The position numbers and the translations under genes are program-made. Under the pieces are notes generated by a model, which made no database searches, was not told where the DNA came from, and was given only the letters and a program-made list of their open reading frames with translations. From Chryseobacterium gallinarum (lineage in GTDB: Bacteria; Bacteroidota; Bacteroidia; Flavobacteriales; Weeksellaceae), in assembly GCF_001021975.1 (NCBI RefSeq), contig NZ_CP009928.1, forward strand, positions 3,228,001-3,292,000: a stretch of 64,000 nucleotides of DNA, read 5' to 3'. Positions 1 to 7,400 of the stretch are shown piece after piece; the first letter of the stretch is position 1; each line of letters opens with the position of its first letter.

Positions 1-1
1 A

Positions 2-343
2 GGTTATGCTTTACCTGTAAGCAGCGAAAATAACAAGAATTCCCATACAAATGAAAAGACTAAGGCTGTAATGCCGGCTAAAAAAATGCTGATAAATACT
101 TATTATGTTGTAAACCGGAGAACGGGCGTGCTACCCCGCAATGCGGCTGAAGCAGAGCAAATAGCAGATGTTTCCGCTCCTTATGGGAATGTTGCCTACC
201 TGTCAAATAGTGCCTGCAGATCCTGGTGGCTAAATAAAGCTGTGGTGCCGGGACCCAACTCTGTTCCCTGGTCTTACTACTATTCATCAGGTGGAATAGT
301 AAATGTTACTGGTAATTATTTTCTTCTCGCCTGTCCTCTTTAA
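2..343 (+). CDS. C-terminal part of an unrecognised protein, cut by the window edge
   Basis: The reading frame is open from base 2, so the gene begins before the window; the ATG at 71 is unlikely to be the true start. The visible 113 residues are Ser/Asn/Lys-rich at first and then end in an aromatic region (SRSWW-like stretch, PWSYYYSSGG) with two cysteines. I recognise no family. A strong hairpin terminator follows 6 bases after the stop, so this is the end of its transcription unit. Confidence 0.6.
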   Translation, partial: GYALPVSSENNKNSHTNEKTKAVMPAKKMLINTYYVVNRRTGVLPRNAAEAEQIADVSAPYGNVAYLSNSACRSWWLNKAVVPGPNSVPWSYYYSSGGIVNVTGNYFLLACPL

Positions 344-348
344 CAAAC

Positions 349-375
349 AAGCCTTGTCGTCGACAAGGCTTTTGT
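349..375 (+). terminator. Rho-independent terminator after the partial gene
   Basis: Inverted repeat AAGCCTTGTCG / CGACAAGGCTT (11-bp arms, essentially no spacer) followed by a short T-rich tract, directly after the stop codon at 343. Confidence 0.75.
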
Positions 376-414
376 ATGTGAATTTTACGGTCATACTAAT
401 CTGATTGCTAATCT

Positions 415-1227
415 TTATTTACTGTCCTGGGCACCGAAAACTTTCTGCAGGATACTTGTCGTTCTCATAGCAGGTGTATTTCTGATTCCGCTTTCTTTGT
501 CGGCTACCATTTTGAAAACTCCGTTGATGGTTTCTGTGGTCACGTATTCGTTAAGATCTGTGGTCACAGACTGTCCGGTAAACGTATTGTATTTAGAAAT
601 CAGGTTTTTCCAAAGGGTATCAGCACCTACTTTTCCCAGGGAAGCTTTTACCTTTGGCTGAAAAGCTGTAAATAACTGGCTTTGTGTTTTACTTTGTAAA
701 TAATGGGTTGCGGCATTATTACTGCCCAGTAAAATATTTTTGGCATCCGTAATAGTCATCGAAGTAATGGCATTGGTGAAGATAGGAGCAGCTTCAGTTA
801 CAGCATCTTCAGCCGCCCTGTTCAGCAATTTTACCCCTTCGTCAGCAAGGCTTCCCATTCCGATGGAACGCAGGGTAGCATCAATTTTTCTTAATTTTTC
901 AGGCATTAAAATTTTTACCGCTTCATTTTTGAAAAAACCGTCCGTAACAGCTAATTTTTTTACTCCATCCGTAACCCCGATATTCAGGGCTTCCTTTAAC
1001 CCTGATGAAATCTGTGAAGAGGTAAGATTTCCCAGGTTGGCAGATGACGTGTTTACATTGCCGGAAGGGGATGTTGTAGCGGGTGTAGCTGTACCTTTTG
1101 TTTTTACGGGAGCATTAAGATCTACTCCGGTTTTATCTTTTACTGTAGATTTTATCATATCTAAAAGCTGTGCCTGTGTAGATACAGAAAATAATAATCC
1201 GGCTGCTAATAAAATGTTTTTTCTCAT
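415..1227 (-). CDS. DUF4197 domain-containing exported protein
   Basis: The start is taken at the ATG at 1227 because it gives a clean Sec signal peptide (MRKNILLAAGLLFSVSTQAQ); an ATG at 1287 would add 20 residues upstream of it. The mature protein matches DUF4197 as I know it: an SSGLKEALNIGVTDGVKKL segment, then TDGFFKNEAVKILMPEKLRKI, RAAEDAVTEAAPIFTNAI, SMTITDAKNILLGS and a C-terminal NGVFKMVADKESGIR...LQKVFG. It is about 270 residues, usual for the family. The function of DUF4197 is not established; it is a periplasmic, mostly helical protein. It is transcribed alone, convergent with the partial gene on its left and divergent from the hexosaminidase. Confidence 0.85.
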   Translation of the reverse strand: MRKNILLAAGLLFSVSTQAQLLDMIKSTVKDKTGVDLNAPVKTKGTATPATTSPSGNVNTSSANLGNLTSSQISSGLKEALNIGVTDGVKKLAVTDGFFKNEAVKILMPEKLRKIDATLRSIGMGSLADEGVKLLNRAAEDAVTEAAPIFTNAITSMTITDAKNILLGSNNAATHYLQSKTQSQLFTAFQPKVKASLGKVGADTLWKNLISKYNTFTGQSVTTDLNEYVTTETINGVFKMVADKESGIRNTPAMRTTSILQKVFGAQDSK

Positions 1228-1459
1228 TTGTATTTTAAAAATTAATTGTTTTTTTGACTGGCTTACACTTATCAAAAACCAAACCATAAAATAAAATAAT
1301 ACACATATTGCCTGAATCTAAATTAAAAAAATTAACACTTCATGGTTCCTTATTGATCTGTAATGATTGGAATGAAAAAATAAATCCATATTAATTGATT
1401 AAAACAAGGTAATAAGTTTTAGAAAATAATTATCTTCGCTAAAACCTTAACCGCATCTA

Positions 1460-3724
1460 ATGATCCGAATCTTTTTAGCACTTTTTGTTTTGCTTTCCAA
1501 CATCGCTTTTTCTCAAAATAAATTGAATCTGATTCCTTATCCTCAGAAAGTTGAAACTTTAAAAGGTGAGTTTACCATTCCAGCAACCCTTTTATTGAGT
1601 CATGATTTGCCGAAAGAAGAAACAGAATATCTCAGAAAACGTGTAGAAAGTTCATTACCCCTTCGGTATGCTCAAAAAGGAGAGATTGCTCATATAACAA
1701 ATTCTATAATTTCCCCGGCCTCTGCAAAGGATGCTGAACAGAAAAAAGAGTATTATTCAATAGAAATATCCCCAAAGCAGATTCATATAAAATCTTATAC
1801 CCGTCAAGGATATTTCCTTGCTCTCCAGACTTTGATCCAATTGTTTGAAGATCATAAAACAGATAAAAAACTTCCTGCTATAAAAATCGAAGATCAGCCC
1901 AGATTTGCATGGCGCGGAATGCATCTGGATGTTTGCCGCCACTTCTTTACAGTAGATGAGGTGAAGCAGTATATCGATTATCTGGCTATGTACAAACTGA
2001 ATACTTTTCACTGGCATTTAACGGATGATCAGGGATGGAGAATTGAGATTAAAAAATATCCGAAACTGACCCAGATTGGTTCAAAACGTAAAGAATCCAT
2101 GATTGGGGCCTATGTAGATAATACTTTTGACGGAAAACCTTACGGACCTTATTTTTATACTCAGGAACAGATCAAAGATGTGATAAAATACGCACAGCAA
2201 AGACATATTACCGTTGTTCCGGAAATTGAAATGCCCGGCCATGCTTTGGCTGCATTGTCAGCTTATCCTGAACTGGCCTGTACCCAAGGTCCTTTTGAAT
2301 CCGCTACGAAATGGGGTGTTTTTGATGATGTGTTCTGTCCGAAAGAAGAAACATTCAGATTCCTGGAAAATGTTCTGGATGAGGTTATTCAATTGTTTCC
2401 ATCACAGTATATTCACATCGGAGGTGATGAATGCCCGAAAACACGATGGAAAGAATGTGCGCATTGCCAGGATTTGATTAAAAAGAATAATTTAAAGGAT
2501 GAACATGGCCTGCAAAGCTATTTTATCCAAAGAATTGAAAAATATGTAAACACTAAAGGCCGAAAGATCATCGGTTGGGATGAAATTCTTGAAGGCGGAT
2601 TAGCACCTAATGCTGCAGTAATGAGCTGGACAGGGGTGAATGGCGGAATTGAAGCGGCAAAAGCAAAACATTTCGCAGTGATGACACCAGGGGCATATTG
2701 CTATTTTGACCATTATCAGGGTGATCCCCAATCAGAACCGAATGCTTTCGGAGGATTTACTCCATTGGATAAAGTATATTCCTATAATCCTGTTCCTTCC
2801 GAACTCACTGCAGACCAGGCAAAATATATCCTGGGTGTTCAGGCGAATTTGTGGACGGAATATATTCTGGATTTTAAACAGGTACAATACATGATATTTC
2901 CAAGATTGATGGCTCTTTCTGAAGTAGGATGGGGAACCTCGGATCCTAAAAATTATAAAGAATTTGAAAACAGGGTCATCAGTCAGTTTAAAGTTTTGGA
3001 TAAAATGGGAGTGAATTATGCCAAGAGCATTTATAATATTTCCGGAAAGGTAGTTCCTTCTAATGGAGGGATCGCCTATGAATTATCAACCTCGCAGAAT
3101 TCAAGCGGTATCAGATATACATTGAATGGAACGACACCGACTATTAATTCTAAGGCTTATCAGTCTCCGGTTTCTATTCCTAATTCTTTAACAATTAAGT
3201 CTGCTTATTTTGAAGATGGACAGCTGAAAAGCGCTGTTTCGACTCAAGAATTTATAGTTTCTAAAACAACAGGAAAGAAAATTACCCTTGAACAACAGCC
3301 AAGTGAAAATTATTCTTTTGGTGGACCATTTACTCTTATAGATGGAATTATCGGGAATACAAGACAGTTGGGAAAAACATGGTTAGGCTTTAATGGAAAA
3401 GATGTAGTGGCTACCATAGATTTCGGGCAGAAAACCAATTTCTCAGAAGTCTATTTCAATACTTTAGACAATAAAGGAAGCTGGATTCATCTTGCCAAAT
3501 CCGCGAAGATTTTTGTTTCCGATGACAATAAAAACTTTAAACTCATCAAAGAAATCGGAAAAGAAGAAATTCAAAATGCTAAAGGAAAAATCAGGCTGAA
3601 TGTGGGGACACAGAATGCAAAATACCTGAAAGTATTTATTGAGAATGCAGGGGTAATTCCGGCAGGAAACCCGGGAGCTGATTCAAAAGCCTGGTTGTTT
3701 GTTGATGAAATTGGCGTAAATTAA
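1460..3724 (+). CDS. Glycoside hydrolase family 20 beta-N-acetylhexosaminidase
   Basis: Exo-acting beta-N-acetylhexosaminidase removing terminal GlcNAc/GalNAc from glycans or chito-oligosaccharides, probably in the periplasm or at the surface. Residues 1-19 are a signal peptide. Residues about 20-145 form the GH20b domain, and the TIM barrel starts at RFAWRGMHLDVCRHFF. The catalytic Asp-Glu pair is in HIGGDECPKTRW (D323, E324). After the barrel come a chitobiase C-terminal-like segment (YTLNGTTPTINSKAY) and a discoidin-like domain running to residue 754, the usual layout in Bacteroidota. It sits upstream of glycosylasparaginase and beta-mannosidase, consistent with stepwise breakdown of N-glycan core. 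It has its own terminator about 200 bp downstream, so it is a separate unit. Confidence 0.93.
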   Translation: MIRIFLALFVLLSNIAFSQNKLNLIPYPQKVETLKGEFTIPATLLLSHDLPKEETEYLRKRVESSLPLRYAQKGEIAHITNSIISPASAKDAEQKKEYYSIEISPKQIHIKSYTRQGYFLALQTLIQLFEDHKTDKKLPAIKIEDQPRFAWRGMHLDVCRHFFTVDEVKQYIDYLAMYKLNTFHWHLTDDQGWRIEIKKYPKLTQIGSKRKESMIGAYVDNTFDGKPYGPYFYTQEQIKDVIKYAQQRHITVVPEIEMPGHALAALSAYPELACTQGPFESATKWGVFDDVFCPKEETFRFLENVLDEVIQLFPSQYIHIGGDECPKTRWKECAHCQDLIKKNNLKDEHGLQSYFIQRIEKYVNTKGRKIIGWDEILEGGLAPNAAVMSWTGVNGGIEAAKAKHFAVMTPGAYCYFDHYQGDPQSEPNAFGGFTPLDKVYSYNPVPSELTADQAKYILGVQANLWTEYILDFKQVQYMIFPRLMALSEVGWGTSDPKNYKEFENRVISQFKVLDKMGVNYAKSIYNISGKVVPSNGGIAYELSTSQNSSGIRYTLNGTTPTINSKAYQSPVSIPNSLTIKSAYFEDGQLKSAVSTQEFIVSKTTGKKITLEQQPSENYSFGGPFTLIDGIIGNTRQLGKTWLGFNGKDVVATIDFGQKTNFSEVYFNTLDNKGSWIHLAKSAKIFVSDDNKNFKLIKEIGKEEIQNAKGKIRLNVGTQNAKYLKVFIENAGVIPAGNPGADSKAWLFVDEIGVN

Positions 3725-3922
3725 CCTTCCTTGAAAAATACGATAAAGGCCTACTTCTAAAAATTAATAGAGGATAGTACAGGTTGTATGCCCCGGGCCG
3801 TTCTTTGCATAGATTAAAACAGGAGTTGGAAGTGTCCGTTACTTTATGAACGCCTTTGCGGGAACCCGGGTAAGGATATTTCAGAGGCAAACTGCCTCAT
3901 TGATAATTGATAAGAATTCAAG

Positions 3923-3955
3923 AAGACTGTAGAAAATGATCTGCAGTCTTTTTTC
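3923..3955 (+). terminator. Terminator downstream of the GH20 gene
   Basis: AAGACTGTAGA / TCTGCAGTCTT arms (one G-U pair) with a 6-base loop, followed by TTTTTTCTTTTC. The roughly 200 bp between the GH20 stop and this hairpin contain GC-richer inverted segments (CCCCGGG near 3790 and CCCGGG near 3866) but no gene. Confidence 0.75.
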
Positions 3956-4004
3956 TTTTCTACCAGCAGGAAATTTGCTAATTTGTAAGCCTAATAAACC
4001 TGAT

Positions 4005-4997
4005 ATGCAAAGCAGACGAAACTTTATCAAAAAAACAGCCGTAGCTTCTCTGGCGCTTGCGGTAAATCCATTAGAATTAATGGCTAATGAATTGCCTGAA
4101 AATAATATTGTCACCAATAAACCCATTGTTCTTTCAACCTGGAATTTCGGATTAAAGGCAAATGAAGAAGCCTGGACGATTCTTGGAAAAGGAGGAAAAG
4201 CTTTAGATGCTGTGGAAAAAGGAGTCCGTTTGGTAGAGTTGGATCCAAAGGAAAGGAGTGTAGGATATGGAGGCCGTCCGGATAGAGATGGAAGAGTGAC
4301 ACTGGATGCCTGTATTATGGATGAAAACTATAATATTGGTTCAGTGGCATGTCTGGAACATATTAAAAATCCTGTCTCTGTAGCCAGAGCTGTAATGGAA
4401 AAAACACCTCATGTGATGCTTGTAGGAGATGGAGCGCTACAATTTGCTTTATCACAAGGTTTTAAAAAAGAAAATCTTCTTACTTCTGAATCAGAAAAAG
4501 AATGGAAAGAATGGCTGAAAACAAGCCAATATAAGCCAATCGCCAATATTGAAAATCATGACACCATAGGAATGATTTCCTTAGATGCGCAGGGAAACCT
4601 TTCCGGAGCCTGTACAACCAGTGGAATGGCTTTCAAAATGCATGGAAGGGTAGGTGACTCTCCAATTATTGGTGCCGGCTTATTCGTAGATAACGAAGTA
4701 GGAGCGGCTACCGCAACCGGACATGGTGAAGAAGTCATCAGAACAGTAGGTACTCACCTTGTGGTAGAGTTGATGAGACAGGGCAGAAGTCCACAGGAGG
4801 CGTGTAAAGAAGCGGTAGAGAGAATTGTAAAAATCAATCAGAGAAGAAATAAAAACCTTAAAGATATTCAGGTGGGCTTTATTGCGATCAATAAAAAAGG
4901 AGAATATGGCGCTTATTGTATTCAGGACGGATTCAGCTTTGCCGTTTATGATCAGAAAGGAAACCGTCTGGAAAAACCGGAATTTGCCCTGAAGTAA
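4005..4997 (+). CDS. N4-(beta-N-acetylglucosaminyl)-L-asparaginase (glycosylasparaginase)
   Basis: An Ntn-hydrolase that cleaves the GlcNAc-Asn bond of N-glycosylated asparagine. The ATG at 4005 is preferred over 3936 because it puts a twin-arginine-like signal at the N-terminus (SRRNFIKK followed by a hydrophobic stretch), suggesting Tat export to the periplasm. The autoprocessing site is seen in ENHDTIGMIS: cleavage before Thr187 would release the beta chain with Thr as nucleophile. GGRPDRDG and TATGHGEEVIR are further family signatures. About 330 residues is normal. The Elizabethkingia (Flavobacterium) meningosepticum enzyme is the structural prototype. The next two genes follow in the same direction, making a probable operon. 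Confidence 0.95.
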   Translation: MQSRRNFIKKTAVASLALAVNPLELMANELPENNIVTNKPIVLSTWNFGLKANEEAWTILGKGGKALDAVEKGVRLVELDPKERSVGYGGRPDRDGRVTLDACIMDENYNIGSVACLEHIKNPVSVARAVMEKTPHVMLVGDGALQFALSQGFKKENLLTSESEKEWKEWLKTSQYKPIANIENHDTIGMISLDAQGNLSGACTTSGMAFKMHGRVGDSPIIGAGLFVDNEVGAATATGHGEEVIRTVGTHLVVELMRQGRSPQEACKEAVERIVKINQRRNKNLKDIQVGFIAINKKGEYGAYCIQDGFSFAVYDQKGNRLEKPEFALK

Positions 4998-5017
4998 CAA
5001 AATAAAATATCAATAGA

Positions 5018-5075
5018 AATGGGCTTTAGCCCGTTTTTTATAAAAGAATCATACCATATTGGCTTAGCCGAAACA
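5018..5075 (+). repeat. Small palindromic intergenic element, REP-like, with terminator-like hairpin
   Basis: GGGCTTTAGCCC followed by GTTTTTT (terminator-like), then about 28 bases later GGCTTAGCC. The same arrangement, a GGGCTTTAGCCC hairpin followed at a similar distance by a second GGCTTTAGCC core, recurs at 60846-60907. This suggests a dispersed palindromic repeat family used as intergenic terminator. Confidence 0.5.
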
Positions 5076-5095
5076 TATGGATTATAGACAAAACA

Positions 5096-5656
5096 ATGAA
5101 AAGAATGATTATTGCTTCCTTATTTTTAATCATTGGATGTAAGGAAGAAAAGAAGGAAATGACCACCCCGGTTGAGTCTCAGCCACAAGAAAAAGTCATA
5201 CAGGAAATAAAACCTCAGGCTCATGAGGCTGAAAATGCAAAAAAATGGCTGGAAAAAAGCATCGGAGATTATTTTAAAGCAGATACCAATCAGGATAAGG
5301 TGATGCAGAAAATAACCACCAGAGATTATTATGAGTATAAAACAGATGCTATAAATGTAGATATGGAAGTTGATGGAAGTCTTACCGAAAAAGAATTTCA
5401 GGATAAATGGAGAAAAACATTCGATGTTCAGAAAGCAGGAATAGGGGTCGGTTTTTTAATAAGCGGACAAGATTGGGATGAGGTTAAAGTTACAAGTTGT
5501 AAATTACTTACAGAGAGTGAAAATGAATTCTTATTTGATGTTGTTCTTTCTGATCAAAAGTTCAAAGCAGAATATCCGGTTACAATAACGGTGATCAAAG
5601 ACAATAATTCTTTCCTTATTGCAGATGTATGGCAGAAAGAGGCTAAGTTTAATTAA
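5096..5656 (+). CDS. Hypothetical lipoprotein, 186 aa
   Basis: The N-terminus MKRMIIASLFLIIGC is a lipoprotein signal with lipobox IIGC; the mature protein starts at Cys15 and is followed by a charged, Lys/Glu-rich linker to about residue 45. The remainder (KWLEKSIGDYFKADTNQDKVMQ...) is a compact alpha/beta domain with a VTSCKLLTESENEFLFDVVLSD strand region. I do not recognise the family. It lies between glycosylasparaginase and cutC in the same orientation, 13 bp from the cutC start, so it is probably co-transcribed. Confidence 0.75.
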   Translation: MKRMIIASLFLIIGCKEEKKEMTTPVESQPQEKVIQEIKPQAHEAENAKKWLEKSIGDYFKADTNQDKVMQKITTRDYYEYKTDAINVDMEVDGSLTEKEFQDKWRKTFDVQKAGIGVGFLISGQDWDEVKVTSCKLLTESENEFLFDVVLSDQKFKAEYPVTITVIKDNNSFLIADVWQKEAKFN

Positions 5657-5669
5657 GTATACAATAGAA

Positions 5670-6332
5670 ATGTCAAAAATAGAAATAGCATGTTTTAATC
5701 CGGAATCAGCAATGATTGCTTTTGAAAACGGAGCAGACAGAATCGAATTATGTGACGGACTGAGCGAAGGAGGAACAACTCCTGATTTTGAAATAACCCG
5801 GCAGCTCAGAGAAAAAATGAATATTCCGGTTTTTGTGATGATCCGTCCGAGAGGAGGAGATTTTACGTATTCAGATGCAGAATTTGAACAGATGAAAAAT
5901 GATTTGATTCGTTTGAAATCTTTAAACGTTGACGGTTTTGTATTGGGCATCCTGAATGAAAGTGATGAAGTGAATATAGAGCAAAACAAAACGTTAGTGG
6001 AGTTGGCTGCACCACTTCCCTGTACTTTTCATCGTGCTTTTGACAGAGCTAAAGGCTTGGAAGAATCTTTGGAGAAAGTAATTGATTGTGGATTCAAAAC
6101 AATTCTTACTTCAGGCCAGAAAATGAACGTATCAGAAGGGAAAGAGAATCTTAAAAAATTAGTTGAGCTTTCCAATGGAAGAATAGAAATTCTTGTAGGA
6201 GGCGGACTTCGTTCTTCAAACCTTGAAGAAATAAGAACATTAACAAAAGCAGGTTATTTCCATTCTTCTGCCATCACTGATGGAGGAGCGTTTGCCAATC
6301 CGGATGAGGTCGTGGCTTTGAAGAGTAAATAA
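5670..6332 (+). CDS. cutC: CutC family protein (copper homeostasis protein CutC)
   Basis: The start at ATG 5670 gives the canonical MSKIEIACFNPESAMIAFENG N-terminus; an earlier in-frame start overlaps the preceding gene and adds unrelated sequence. CutC is a small TIM-barrel protein; the signatures ADRIELCDGLSEGGTTPD, VFVMIRPRGGDFTYSDAE, DGFVLGIL, CTFHRAFD, ILTSGQ and ILVGGGLR are all present in order across 220 residues. It was described in copper tolerance, but the biochemical role remains unsettled. Its place in a glycan-degrading group is inferred from context to be metabolic rather than metal-related. Confidence 0.92.
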   Translation: MSKIEIACFNPESAMIAFENGADRIELCDGLSEGGTTPDFEITRQLREKMNIPVFVMIRPRGGDFTYSDAEFEQMKNDLIRLKSLNVDGFVLGILNESDEVNIEQNKTLVELAAPLPCTFHRAFDRAKGLEESLEKVIDCGFKTILTSGQKMNVSEGKENLKKLVELSNGRIEILVGGGLRSSNLEEIRTLTKAGYFHSSAITDGGAFANPDEVVALKSK

Positions 6333-6465
6333 TACACAATCAATTTCCCATTACATCCGCAATGAGAAATTTATCTGGCATAATTGAGATTCCTCGTTTA
6401 TTGCTATGATAAACTTATTAAATTATTGTAAAAAATAGAAAATTAACGTATTTAAACGTAAAGTT

Positions 6466-6995
6466 GTTTGATATTAAGTGGGCAAAGAAAGCGGCAATAC
6501 CGCTGATTAAGCTAATGATAAAACGTTCGCTTCATCAAATCAATTGTTAAATTGATTAATTCTTAGCTTCCTCAAAATATAACATCATAAAAAATAATCT
6601 TTGCGTTAAAGAATAAATAAACTTAAACGCAAAGTTCTAAATTAGAATATGTTTGATATTAAGTGGGCAAAGAAAGCGGCAATACCGCTGATTAAGCTAA
6701 TGATAAAACGTTCGCTTCATCAAATCAATTGTTAAATTGATTAATTCTTAGCTTCCTCAAAATATAACATCATAAAAAATAATCTTTGCGTTAAAGAATA
6801 AATAAACTTAAACGCAAAGTTCTAAATTAGAATATGTTTGATATTAAGTGGGCAAAGAAAGCGGCAATATTGCTGATTAAGCTAGGAAAAAACGTTCGCT
6901 TCATCAAATCAATTGTTAAATTGATTAATTCTTAGCATCCTTAACGATAACATCATAAAAAATAATCTTTGCGTTTAAAAAAAGAAATAAAGAAA
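6466..6995. repeat. 185-bp structured tandem repeat, two identical copies plus a diverged third
   Basis: This fills the 680-bp gap between cutC and the GxxExxY gene. Units begin at 6466, 6651 and 6836. The first two are identical by eye over 185 bp; the third carries substitutions and small indels and fades near 6995. Each unit has four nested or serial inverted repeats. In unit 1 these are AGCGG/CCGCT (6490-6504), AAGCTAA/TTAGCTT (6509-6515 with 6563-6569) enclosing AATCAATT/AATTGATT (6538-6557), and a 13-bp stem CTTTGCGTTAAAG/CTTAAACGCAAAG with one mismatch (6599-6634). In unit 3 the first stem becomes AGCGG/TTGCT, still pairable through G-U pairs. Confidence 0.9.
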
Positions 6996-7013
6996 ATTAA
7001 AACACACAAATGA

Positions 7014-7400
7014 ATGACAGAAAACGAATTATCCTACAAAATAATAGGTGCCGCTATAGAAGTTCATAAAAACCTGGGAATTGGTCTATTGGAACATGCA
7101 TATGAAACTGCTTTGGCTTATGAATTAAAGATGTTGGGGCTTAATGTAAAACAGCAAGTATCTTTGCCTTTAAAGTACAAAGGCGTAACGATAGAAAATG
7201 CATATAAAATTGATTTGATCATAGAAGATAAAGTGATTATAGAAGTGAAATCTGTATTGGAACTACATTCTGTTTTTTATTCACAGGTATTGACTTATCT
7301 TAAACAAACTGATATTAAGTTAGGACTTCTCATCAATTTTAACAGCGAACTTATTAAATACGGAATCCATAGAATTGTAAACAAACTTATTCATGAATAA
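7014..7400 (+). CDS. GxxExxY protein (PD-(D/E)XK nuclease superfamily)
   Basis: A 128-residue protein with the name-giving motif G-L-L-E-H-A-Y and the nuclease-like core IDLIIEDKVIIEVKS (D...E-x-K), as in the PDDEXK_3 family. The biochemical function is unknown; the fold predicts nuclease chemistry. An upstream overlapping ATG at 7010 is in another frame and quickly terminated, so 7014 is used. It overlaps the beta-mannosidase start by 8 bases and is preceded by the 185-bp repeats. The repeats plus this gene therefore look like a unit inserted into the glycan operon, and beta-mannosidase translation may be coupled to it. Confidence 0.85.
   Translation: MTENELSYKIIGAAIEVHKNLGIGLLEHAYETALAYELKMLGLNVKQQVSLPLKYKGVTIENAYKIDLIIEDKVIIEVKSVLELHSVFYSQVLTYLKQTDIKLGLLINFNSELIKYGIHRIVNKLIHE

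Noticed and set aside
740..1294. Long plus-strand frame of 184 codons opposite the DUF4197 gene
   Set aside because: It is the antisense image of a well-supported exported protein and has no recognisable domain.
3779..3870. tRNA or other classical RNA gene in the GC-richer gap after the GH20 gene
   Set aside because: Short inverted segments exist, but no cloverleaf or known RNA signature can be drawn.
6466..6995. Possible CRISPR array
   Set aside because: Repeats are 185 bp, directly adjacent and without unique spacers; no cas genes nearby.
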